The notes under the pieces are model-generated. The model was not told where the DNA came from. It saw nothing but the letters and a program-made list of their open reading frames with translations, and did not search any database. Made by a program: the position numbers and the translations under genes. This document shows, piece by piece, positions 33,601 to 39,001 of a DNA stretch of 39,001 bases. Numbering within the stretch: position 1 is the stretch's first letter; every line of letters starts with the position of its first letter. The stretch lies in the NCBI GenBank assembly GCA_937921775.1, contig CAKZUK010000029.1:1-39001 (forward strand), written 5' to 3'. The stretch comes from an uncultured Saprospiraceae bacterium. GTDB lineage: Bacteria; Bacteroidota; Bacteroidia; Chitinophagales; Saprospiraceae.

Positions 33601-33883
33601 TGCGCATATGTTTCCATATACTTACCGTGCTCTAGGAATTGGAAAACTACTTGGAATGCCTGTCCCTGGAACGGGTACTGCCGTTTGGTGGGAGCGTTTA
33701 CAGAACGGAATGGTGTTTGGAATTCCACAAGTAGGCATGGTCGGAGAAGATGGTGAATACCTAGAAAACAGTCAATTAGAACCTGACTACAAGGTGCCTA
33801 ATGATCCTGAAAAAGTTAGTAAGGGAATTGATCAGCAGTTGGCGGAAGCAGTGAAAGTTTTGCTTAAAACGGTCACTCCTTAA
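30611..33883 (+). CDS. Tricorn-like S41 family protease
   Basis: A 1,090-residue exported serine protease that probably degrades peptides in the periplasm. After a signal peptide (about 1-20, ending SFCMAQ) come PD40/WD-type beta-propeller blades (ISPDGSEIVFSYKGDLY, FSPDGKSILYASERNG, YSPDGKEVAYLEE and others). A long Lys/Glu/Asp linker lies at about 560-600, then a second propeller, a helical part, a PDZ-like domain (AGIIIEKIDGETI) and the S41 core. Residues matching the tricorn catalytic set are S778-H779 in NASHTG, S996-D997 in NYSD, and E1052 in YLENSQ; the substrate-binding DTRFNGGGW is also clear. Tricorn of Thermoplasma is cytoplasmic, so the signal peptide marks the secreted bacterial type. 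It is preceded by a 195-nt gap. Confidence 0.93.
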   Translation: MRKKLLSFIFFLSTISFCMAQSDAPLWMRYPAISPDGSEIVFSYKGDLYKVASKGGSAFPLTLHNAHDYHPVWSHDGQSIAFASNRYGNNDVYVMPAKGGTATRLTFHSSGDTPSDFSPDNQHVIFHSSRTDAASNQQYPSGVLSELYSVPVKGGMSKQLLTTPAINAKYSKDGKQMIFHDRKGYEDNFRKHHTSSVTRDIWHYDFATEKYTQLSSFAGEDRNPVYTADQKGIYYLSEEKGSFNIFKMEIANPSKTTQLSTFEKHPIRYLSSSKDGLLCFHYNGELYTMREGSTPKKIAIQIVADARYNEEQIVSVKNAQELALSPNGKEVAFTHRGEVFVSSVKGGATKRITNTPEQERSISFSPDGKSILYASERNGSWNIYQSSLSRESEKYFAHATVIKEESIVATDKETFQASYSPDGKEVAYLEERTTLKVVNLESKKSRLIMSGDKNYSYSDGDQFYSWSPDSKWFVVQFNQTNQWIPQVGLVNANDGKEPINLTQSGYNSYNPRFMMDGKMIMWFSDRDGMKNDASWGGESDAYAMFLSQDAFDKYRLDKEDYELLTEEEKEEKEKKDKKKDDKKEEKEKKDDKKDDKDKDEKKVEPIVIELDGIEDRKVRLTVHSSRLSEGILSKDGQNLFYLARFEKGTDLWKTDLRTRETKLLAKLGANGVRNLMLDKEGKNLFVLANGKISTIDIESGKQKGVNYNAEMVLNENLEREYIFEHIWRQVQKKFYKVDLHGVDWDFYKKEYARFIPHINNNNDFAEMLSEMLGELNASHTGAFARSSDPKGDRTACLGLFYDESHSGNGLKVKEVMDKGPLDKKKSKMEAGIIIEKIDGETITADMNFYRLLNRKVDKNTLLALHNPSTGKRWEETVKPISQGSENELRYQRWVKNCRKMVDELSGGKVGYVHVRNMNDRSYRTVYEEVLGKNFSKDALIVDTRFNGGGWLHDDLATFLNGKQYMTFMPRGQKLGNEPQFKWTKASLVVMSESNYSDAHMFPYTYRALGIGKLLGMPVPGTGTAVWWERLQNGMVFGIPQVGMVGEDGEYLENSQLEPDYKVPNDPEKVSKGIDQQLAEAVKVLLKTVTP

Positions 33884-33887
33884 TTGG

Positions 33888-34017
33888 AATGTAAAACCGC
33901 AAAATGATAGATTTAAAACCTGTCGGACACTAGACAGGATGTAGAAGTTACCGAATACGCGCGACATACTTGCGTTGGCTGGCAACTTTTACATTTTACA
34001 TTTTGCGGTTTTACATT
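33888..34017. repeat. Intergenic inverted-repeat element, copy 2
   Basis: AATGTAAAACCGCAAAATG (33888-33906) and its exact reverse complement (33999-34017) bound a 130-nt element between two convergent genes. An inner stem CCTGTC/GACAGG lies in the middle. The left arm starts 5 nt after the protease stop, and the right arm ends 15 nt before the helicase stop. Two of its words recur in the element at 4601-4700. It could act as a bidirectional terminator or be a small repeat family. Confidence 0.7.
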
Positions 34018-34031
34018 TAATACCAGTCAGC

Positions 34032-35357
34032 CTATTTAGCGACCTCCACCTTAGCCTTCTTACCCTTTATTTTCTGGTTACTAACCAGCTTAATGGTATC
34101 ATAAATTTTCTTTCGATTCACCGCAACGTAGCAAAAGAAATCACGCACTTCGATCAAACCAATATCTTCTTTTGCCAACTTACCTCTTTTGGATAAAAAG
34201 CCAACGACATCAATCTTATTCACCTTATCTTTTTTTCCTTTACCGATGTATAGGGTACGCCATGTTGGTTTTTCTGGTGGAGCGATATTATCTTTCAACT
34301 CGAATACACCCGGTGGCGTTCGCATGTAAGTAGGCATTGGCTCTTCTGAGTTCATAATCATGAATGCCTTTCCCTTAGCATCCATACGTGCGGTACGTCC
34401 GTTACGATGGATAAATGGATCTTCTCGAGTTGGTGTAGAATAATGAATCACATATTTTATTTCTGGGATATCAAGACCACGAGACGCGAGATCTGTCACC
34501 ACTAGAATTTTCAGACTTTCGTTACGAAACTTAGTCAATATTCGTTCTCGATCCAACTGTTCCAATCCACCGTGAAAATAATTTTGGACGATATCTTTTG
34601 TTCGAAGAAAAGCACTTACACGTTCCACTGAATCTCTATGATTACAGAAGATGAGCATGGAAGCATCTCCTAATTGGCAAATTAGCTTGTAGAGTGTTCC
34701 GAGTTTATCTCTTTCTGGTGAGATAACTTGTTTGATAGAAAGACCTTTCGGTTTACCCGATTCAGAAATAAAGTTGAGCTCTTGTGGCTTTTCAAGTACT
34801 ACAAAATCAGGTACTTCAATCGCAGCAGTTGCAGAGGTTAGCATTTTTCGGTTAACGCTGACCAAGTTTTCCATGATGAATATCATTTCCTTATGGAAAC
34901 CAAATTCCAAGGTTTTATCAAATTCATCTAGAATCAAGGTTTTGACCTGGCTTACGTCCACGTTTTCTCGTTGGATATGGTCACCGATTCGTCCAGGAGT
35001 ACCGATTAGAATAGATGGTGGGTGCAGTAAGCTCTTTTTTTCAATTCGCATCGGGTGTCCTCCATAGCAACAATTAACCTTGTAGCCAGTTCCCATATTC
35101 TTCAATACCGATTCGATTTGTAGCGCCAACTCACGTGAGGGCGCTATGATGAGGGCTTGTATTGCCTTGCTTTCAGGATCTAAGCGTCGGAGAACTGGTA
35201 ATAGAAAGGCTAATGTCTTTCCTGAGCCTGTTGGCGAAAGCAGAATTATATCCCCATCTTTTTTATCAGCGATCGAGGTAGCCACCTGCATTTCGTTTAA
35301 AACGTCAATATTAAGACGTTCCAGTATTTTCTCAGTTTGTATTTTTAAGTCTTGCAT
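34032..35357 (-). CDS. DEAD-box RNA helicase, DbpA type
   Basis: ATP-dependent RNA helicase, probably in ribosome assembly. From ATG 35357 it has 441 residues. Helicase domain 1 shows Walker A SPTGSGKT (41-48), APSRELALQ, GTPGR, motif II and SAT in LTSATAA; domain 2 shows FCNHRDS, DLASRGLDIP and HRNGRTARM. The C-terminal region after residue 350 (TLYIGKGKKDKVNKIDVVGFL...DFFCYVAVNRKKIYDTIKLVSNQKIKGKKAKVEVAK) is the DbpA RNA-binding RRM, which in E. coli binds hairpin 92 of 23S rRNA. Motif II reads DEFD (144-147) rather than DEAD; this variant is frequent in this phylum. ATG 35372 would add five residues but lies over the -7 box, so 35357 is preferred and may be leaderless. Confidence 0.92.
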   Translation of the reverse strand: MQDLKIQTEKILERLNIDVLNEMQVATSIADKKDGDIILLSPTGSGKTLAFLLPVLRRLDPESKAIQALIIAPSRELALQIESVLKNMGTGYKVNCCYGGHPMRIEKKSLLHPPSILIGTPGRIGDHIQRENVDVSQVKTLILDEFDKTLEFGFHKEMIFIMENLVSVNRKMLTSATAAIEVPDFVVLEKPQELNFISESGKPKGLSIKQVISPERDKLGTLYKLICQLGDASMLIFCNHRDSVERVSAFLRTKDIVQNYFHGGLEQLDRERILTKFRNESLKILVVTDLASRGLDIPEIKYVIHYSTPTREDPFIHRNGRTARMDAKGKAFMIMNSEEPMPTYMRTPPGVFELKDNIAPPEKPTWRTLYIGKGKKDKVNKIDVVGFLSKRGKLAKEDIGLIEVRDFFCYVAVNRKKIYDTIKLVSNQKIKGKKAKVEVAK

Positions 35358-35361
35358 AGGG

Positions 35362-35369
35362 CAAAAGTA
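35362..35369 (-). promoter_or_regulatory. Putative -7 box at the helicase start
   Basis: The minus strand reads TACTTTTG, an exact match to TAnnTTTG, 4 nt before the ATG at 35357. Transcription would begin at or within a few nucleotides of the start codon. No clean -33 box lies at the standard distance. Confidence 0.4.
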
Positions 35370-35523
35370 CATAATGATTCGGAAAAGACCGACAGATGGG
35401 AGGCGGAACCTGTCCTATGTTTATCTTAGACCAGATTGAAATGTACCTTTTACTTCGGTAATAAAGCAAAAGTTATAACTTCGGGGCAGTTTATACAGGT
35501 ACTCAAATTAAATTAGACAAATC

Positions 35524-35934
35524 ATGAAGAAAGTTTGCGGCATTGAATTGAAAAGTAATGAAGCGCGTTTGGTGGTACTGGAAGGTAGTTTAGAAGATTA
35601 CAAGGTAATAGCTACGCCTTATGATAAAATCAAAATTGAAGACACGAAGGATCAAAGTATGATTAAAGAGTTCCATGCCAAGGTACTGGCCTTCTTTGAT
35701 GATGAAGATTTTGCAGCGATTGGCTTGAAGGAGCGAATGACGAAAGGCAGGTTTTCGGGAGGTGCAATGACCTTTAAAATGGAAGCTTTGATGCAGACTA
35801 GTGATTATGAAGTTCGGCTAATCCATGGAGCAACGATTAAGTCTAAGTTGAAAAATGTAGATTATGATCCTGATGTGGTGAAGAAATATCAGGAAGAGGC
35901 TTTTCGGGTGGCGCTTTATTTGTTTAATAACTAG
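35524..35934 (+). CDS. DUF3010 family protein
   Basis: A 136-residue protein matching DUF3010 (PF11215), of unknown biochemical role. It shows the family start KKVCGIELKSNEARLVVLEG, a middle segment ending IGLKERMTKGRFSGGAMTFKMEALMQ, and the HGATIKSKLKN turn near the end. The alternation of strands and helices and the invariant ERM.KG..GGA motif suggest an RNase H-like fold, with D/E residues possibly binding metal; that is inference. There is no signal peptide, so it is cytoplasmic. It is divergent from the helicase gene; a TAACTTCG (35476-35483; one mismatch to the -7 box) about 40 nt upstream could be its promoter. Monocistronic. Confidence 0.85.
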   Translation: MKKVCGIELKSNEARLVVLEGSLEDYKVIATPYDKIKIEDTKDQSMIKEFHAKVLAFFDDEDFAAIGLKERMTKGRFSGGAMTFKMEALMQTSDYEVRLIHGATIKSKLKNVDYDPDVVKKYQEEAFRVALYLFNN

Positions 35935-36204
35935 GCTCGACCTTTGACGGGAGAATCTATCGAGCTGGTGCTTTTTCGCCAGATGGACACGGATGGAGTT
36001 GATTAGAACAACTTTCTTTCTGTTAATGACTGCTCTTATTAATTGTATCTGGAGGCCTCAAATTTTGGATGAGTCCCTCTGTTTTAATATCGATTTAAAA
36101 TACAATCCACTCTCCGGTTTTTCAATTAAAAAACAATAGTACTCATTTGGGTTTCCGATCCAAACACAGCATCAAATTAGTATCATTTAAACAAGCTCAA
36201 ACAT

Positions 36205-37023
36205 ATGAAAACCCAGCTGCAAAACAAGCACTTAAGTATTTTCGAATCCGCCATCTATCGCACCACCTCTACCCTCTTTTCAAACGATGACCTTAGCCTA
36301 CTAGTTGACCCCAACTGGCTACCTATCGAAGTTGAGCACATCAAGCAGCAAGTCAATTTCCTAAAAAACAACAACAAACTCCACCTCCTATTTACCCACT
36401 CTGATTACGATCACATCATCGCTTGGCAGGCATTCAAAAAACCTAGGACCATCGCATCCAAAGCCTTTGTCGAAAGTGAGAACAAAGAAAAACAAATTCA
36501 AGACATCAAGGATTTTGACGACAAACATTATATCCAACGTTCCTACTCCATTGAATATCCAAAGATAGACCATGTGATCGCAGACGAGGGAACTGAACTA
36601 AATTTCAACGAAACGAAACTAACATTCTATAAGGCCCCCGGACACACCAACGATGGGCTATTCACCATCATTGAACCTTATGGGATTTGGATTGCAGGTG
36701 ACTATCTTAGCAATATAGAATTTCCATTTATCTACGATAGCAGTACTGCTTATTTGCAAACGATTGAAACAATGGAATTGATTTTACAAAAGCATGATAT
36801 CAAAATATTAATCCCGGGACATGGTGATGCGACAGAAGATATCGCAGAAATAAAACAACGGATTGTTGATTCGAAAAACTATATTTTAGAACTTCGGACT
36901 TCCCTCCTTAATAACACATTTTTTGACACAACAAAATGGCTAAACCATTATCCATTTCCAAAATTTACGGAGCAGGCTCATGAAAATAATGTGACTTTAA
37001 TTAAAAAGGAATTGGGCATTTAA
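36205..37023 (+). CDS. MBL-fold metallo-hydrolase with variant metal motif
   Basis: A 272-residue cytoplasmic protein of the metallo-beta-lactamase superfamily with unknown substrate. The first metal motif is THSDYDH (64-70), so H65, D69 and H70 are present, but the position of the second His in HxHxDH is D67. Further ligands are H147 in APGHTNDG, D166 in AGDYLSN and H206 in IPGHGD, all present. The C-terminal third is helical. The Asp change may alter metal choice at the first site, as in known variants with altered metal sets, but catalysis is still plausible. The gene stands alone, 19 nt from the convergent gene's stop, and has no signal peptide. A function in lactone, thioester or phosphodiester hydrolysis cannot be chosen from sequence. 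Confidence 0.85.
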   Translation: MKTQLQNKHLSIFESAIYRTTSTLFSNDDLSLLVDPNWLPIEVEHIKQQVNFLKNNNKLHLLFTHSDYDHIIAWQAFKKPRTIASKAFVESENKEKQIQDIKDFDDKHYIQRSYSIEYPKIDHVIADEGTELNFNETKLTFYKAPGHTNDGLFTIIEPYGIWIAGDYLSNIEFPFIYDSSTAYLQTIETMELILQKHDIKILIPGHGDATEDIAEIKQRIVDSKNYILELRTSLLNNTFFDTTKWLNHYPFPKFTEQAHENNVTLIKKELGI

Positions 37024-37043
37024 AAAGCGTTAAGATAAATTCA

Positions 37044-37736
37044 TCAAACTCGAAAGCCATTCGCAAAGTTCTCATAAAAATCAAAGACAATCAATCGACT
37101 CTTAGTCAAGCCTCTCAGGTCAACATTCAGTCGTTTTTCGTGCGCATCCATCAATGCTTCATCTCTTTGCAGAAAAGTGTTGAAGACATTCGTGATTTTC
37201 ATAAATCGGGTGAGGTCATAAGGACCAGGAATGATAGGAGTAGCGAGTAATTCATTTGCTTTCTGGAAAGCAGGATAGTGAAACAAAGTATACTTATCCG
37301 GAATCAAAAAAGCCAAATATAAAAAGATCATTTCATTATTTTCATGAAAATGATTGTTCTCAATAGAGTGAATTTGCTTTGTTTTATAATCTTGCAATAA
37401 AGTATCGCAACCAAACTTGAATCGAGAGATTCGTCCTTCAATTTCCTTTTCCTCATCTATCAAATCTTTAAACATCCGGCGTATGAATTCTGGATCTAAT
37501 TTTCCCAACTTGATCATCATTTCTTTTGGAAACCAAGCATCGCGCTTCCAGAGTCGTTTGGTTTTTTCATTTTGAAAAGACTGGTCGTACATCGCCGCAA
37601 AGTCAGGGGCATCAATATCCCAATTGCTTTGAAAATGCTGTAAGGACTCCCACATGTAACCATGGGTAAATTCACTATCCTTTCGAATGAAACTCTGATA
37701 GTCGATGATCGATTGTTGTAATTTTTTTACTTCCAC
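37044..37736 (-). CDS. Orphan protein resembling the N-terminal region of McrB-like AAA proteins
   Basis: I do not recognise a named family. The 230-residue, Cys-poor, helix-rich protein has recognisable stretches: WFPKEMMIKLGKLDPEFIRRMF, LIDEEKEIEGRISRF, then NNHFHENNEMIFLYLAFLIPDKY and FMKITNVFNTFLQRDE. From memory, similar stretches precede the AAA+ domain in some McrB-type restriction proteins of Bacteroidota; here the domain stands alone with no Walker motifs and no McrC partner nearby. A search is required to confirm this. The start is GTG at 37736, within a 14-bp tandem repeat (37723-37750). No signal peptide. It is 77 nt from the truA stop in the same orientation, so it may follow truA in one message. 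Confidence 0.7.
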   Translation of the reverse strand: MEVKKLQQSIIDYQSFIRKDSEFTHGYMWESLQHFQSNWDIDAPDFAAMYDQSFQNEKTKRLWKRDAWFPKEMMIKLGKLDPEFIRRMFKDLIDEEKEIEGRISRFKFGCDTLLQDYKTKQIHSIENNHFHENNEMIFLYLAFLIPDKYTLFHYPAFQKANELLATPIIPGPYDLTRFMKITNVFNTFLQRDEALMDAHEKRLNVDLRGLTKSRLIVFDFYENFANGFRV

Positions 37737-37750
37737 TTTTTTACTTCCAA
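37723..37750. repeat. 14-bp tandem repeat over a start codon
   Basis: TTTTTTACTTCCAC is followed directly by TTTTTTACTTCCAA, two units that differ only at the last base. The GTG start of the orphan gene lies in the first unit. Gain or loss of a unit would shift the leader, not the frame inside the gene. Confidence 0.55.
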
Positions 37751-37813
37751 TTTAAATTAAAACTCGTTCTTTGACACAATTGCAGGCTTTACATATCCAG
37801 CATCATTCAAAGC

Positions 37814-38608
37814 TCATATCTCCTTCCAATTTTCAAGTCCCATCCAAAAATCAGTTTTACTTGGTAAATCAAGGTAAGGATACACTATTTTCGAAAGATA
37901 TAATCCGTCCGGATAAGCAGGACTTTTAAATTCAAAATCAGCCCCTGTTTTTAAATTATGTTCAAACTGCTTGAGGCTAACTTTTCCATTTCCAACTTCT
38001 AAAAGTCGAGCAACAATTTTGCGAATCATACCACGTAAAAAACGATTGGCTTTGATTTCCAAACGAAGCTTATCACCTTTTTCGTCTATCATTAATTTAG
38101 CAGAACTCACCTTGCAGCGTGTATGATCGTAAAGGTCTGGCTGTTTGCAAAATGCTCTGAAGTCATCGTACTGCGTTAATAATCCTGTAGCTTTTTTCAT
38201 TTGATTCAAATCAAAATCTGCAAACGGATAATAAGAACTTCGTCCACTCAAAAACGGATCTTTGTAGCCATGAATAAAGTAATCGTAAGTCCGTTCAATC
38301 GCGTCACGCTGCGCATGCCAACCGTTATTAGCTGGTAGGAAATCAAAAATGGCAATGTCATCAGGAAGCATTTTGTTGAGTCGAAAAACAGGATCATAAT
38401 CCTTAATCTCATCTGTATTGAGATGCAGAATATATTGACTCGAATGCACACCTGTGTCTGTTCGACCGCAACCGAATACAGTCATTTTAGCATGCAGCAT
38501 TTTACTCAAAGCAATCTCAATTGTTTCTTGCACAGAGCGATGCTTCGGCTGCCGTTGCCAGCCGTGGTACTTTTTACCGTCGTAACCAAGATGAATGAAA
38601 TAGCGCAT
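37814..38608 (-). CDS. truA: tRNA pseudouridine(38-40) synthase TruA
   Basis: Makes pseudouridine at positions 38, 39 and 40 of the tRNA anticodon arm. The 264-residue protein has the start MRYFIHLGYDGKKYHGWQ (family: YDG..F.GWQ), the catalytic aspartate D51 in GCGRTDTGVHS, and later FCK, the RLEIKANRFLRGMIRKIVARLLEVG segment that lines the active site, and AYPDGLYLSKIVY near the C-terminus. Length is as usual. ATG start at 38608. Upstream lies a 331-nt gap with an inverted-repeat element, then the tail of the next gene on the same strand, separated by a terminator. It may be co-transcribed with the downstream orphan gene. Confidence 0.97.
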   Translation of the reverse strand: MRYFIHLGYDGKKYHGWQRQPKHRSVQETIEIALSKMLHAKMTVFGCGRTDTGVHSSQYILHLNTDEIKDYDPVFRLNKMLPDDIAIFDFLPANNGWHAQRDAIERTYDYFIHGYKDPFLSGRSSYYPFADFDLNQMKKATGLLTQYDDFRAFCKQPDLYDHTRCKVSSAKLMIDEKGDKLRLEIKANRFLRGMIRKIVARLLEVGNGKVSLKQFEHNLKTGADFEFKSPAYPDGLYLSKIVYPYLDLPSKTDFWMGLENWKEI

Positions 38609-38662
38609 ACTTTATTACTTGTAATTTGAATGCGCAAGGTATGTTTTATTACTTATTTTTTC

Positions 38663-38810
38663 ACCATGGAGACATGGAGAAGATTGAGACCGAATAAGTC
38701 AACTCGATTGTTCAGTTCATCTTATGCTTATCACACAATTTTAGCTTTAGCTAAAAAAACTCAATGTACTCTGCGATAGAGGGCCTCCATTCCCTCCATG
38801 TCTCCATGGT
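38663..38810. repeat. Intergenic inverted-repeat element, third type
   Basis: ACCATGGAGACATGGAG (38663-38679) and its perfect reverse complement CTCCATGTCTCCATGGT (38794-38810) bound a 148-nt stretch. Beyond them a T-rich left flank and AAAA right flank extend the symmetry. The arms contain a short direct repeat, ATGGAG. The layout, two arms at the ends of a 100-150-nt spacer, is the same as in the elements at 4601 and 33888, though sequence is different. Confidence 0.65.
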
Positions 38811-38832
38811 AAAATCCACGATCGAGTGCAAT

Positions 38833-38877
38833 AAAAAACACCCGGAACTCGTAAAAGTCTCCGGGTGCTCATTTTTT
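38833..38877 (-). terminator. Terminator of the T9SS cargo gene at the right edge
   Basis: CACCCGGA (38839-38846) pairs with TCCGGGTG (38860-38867), flanked by A6 on the left and T6 on the right, so it can act in both directions. It lies downstream of the minus-strand gene whose stop is at 38940. Confidence 0.85.
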
Positions 38878-38939
38878 GGTTTTTAAGAATCCTCTTGTTC
38901 ATGACGATCTCATAAAATGCTTATCGCCAAGTAGGAGGT

Positions 38940-39001
38940 TTACTTTTTCTGGATAACCAATTTTTCTGTATGAATCTGATCTCCTTGGATCACATTGATG
39001 A
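38940..39001 (-). CDS. C-terminal end of a type IX secretion cargo protein (partial)
   Basis: The gene runs off the right edge; only its last 19 full codons are in the window. They encode INVIQGDQIHTEKLVIQKK followed by TAA. This is the closing part of a T9SS type A sorting domain, in which a V.G......KLVIQK-like strand ends the protein. It predicts secretion across the outer membrane. A bidirectional terminator lies 63-107 nt past the stop. The protein's main domains are outside the window. Confidence 0.75.
   Translation of the reverse strand, partial: INVIQGDQIHTEKLVIQKK

Larger units (their letters stand above)
38609..38939. other. Gap upstream of truA with inverted-repeat element and terminator
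   Basis: This 331-nt gap contains the 148-nt inverted-repeat element at 38663-38810 and the terminator at 38833-38877. The truA promoter must lie in it, but no exact -7 box was found on the minus strand. There is no coding sequence. Confidence 0.4.

Overview
The window is chromosomal DNA of a member of the Bacteroidota, most likely of the Saprospiria (Lewinella/Haliscomenobacter-like). The reasons are a giant surface protein made of SprB-type repeats with a type IX secretion (T9SS) C-terminal sorting domain, a second T9SS tail at the right edge, the order ftsX - DUF3098 - uppP - truB that is typical of the phylum, several TAnnTTTG -7 promoter elements, and the general absence of Shine-Dalgarno sites. 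No tRNA or rRNA gene, CRISPR array, prophage or intact insertion sequence was found. Most of the window is core genome.

Layout. 1-2.9 kb: two tRNA-maturation genes on the minus strand (CCA-adding enzyme and dusB). 3.1-4.5 kb: an NhaD-type sodium/proton antiporter, convergent with a 1,559-residue secreted SprB-repeat protein (4.7-9.4 kb). 9.8-12.7 kb: leuS. 13.0-14.2 kb: a small membrane-anchored coiled-coil protein and a secreted beta-sandwich-like protein. 14.6-17.5 kb: the envelope/tRNA cluster ftsX, DUF3098, uppP, truB. 17.8-20.4 kb: a membrane-anchored thioredoxin-domain protein and a secreted alpha/beta hydrolase. 20.6-24.9 kb: gpsA, a NUDIX hydrolase, a TIGR03032-family protein and two tandem paralogous small lipoproteins. 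24.9-27.5 kb: a PLP-dependent decarboxylase divergent from a secreted DUF2807 protein. 27.5-28.65 kb: a 1.16-kb gene-free island rich in plus-strand hairpins. 28.65-33.9 kb: purK, purE and a tricorn-like protease. 34.0-38.6 kb: a DbpA-type DEAD-box helicase, a DUF3010 protein, an MBL-fold hydrolase, an orphan protein and truA. 38.94-39.0 kb: the tail of another T9SS cargo gene.

How the genes fit together. Five genes act on tRNA (CCA-adding enzyme, dusB, leuS, truB, truA), though they are scattered rather than in one operon. purK and purE carry out consecutive steps of purine synthesis. ftsX, uppP and gpsA serve the envelope. Many of the remaining genes encode exported proteins (SprB-repeat protein, hydrolase, DUF2807, lipoproteins, tricorn-like protease), which suits a gliding or surface-feeding lifestyle.

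The most unusual content is between genes: a structured RNA candidate around 28.25-28.33 kb; an 18-24-nt motif repeated in three intergenic regions; a MITE-like inverted repeat at 26.46-26.59 kb; and several 100-150-nt intergenic elements bounded by inverted repeats, two of which share sequence. I see no complete new multi-gene defence or mobile system. The best candidates for something undescribed are these RNA and repeat elements, and the orphan protein at 37.0-37.7 kb.
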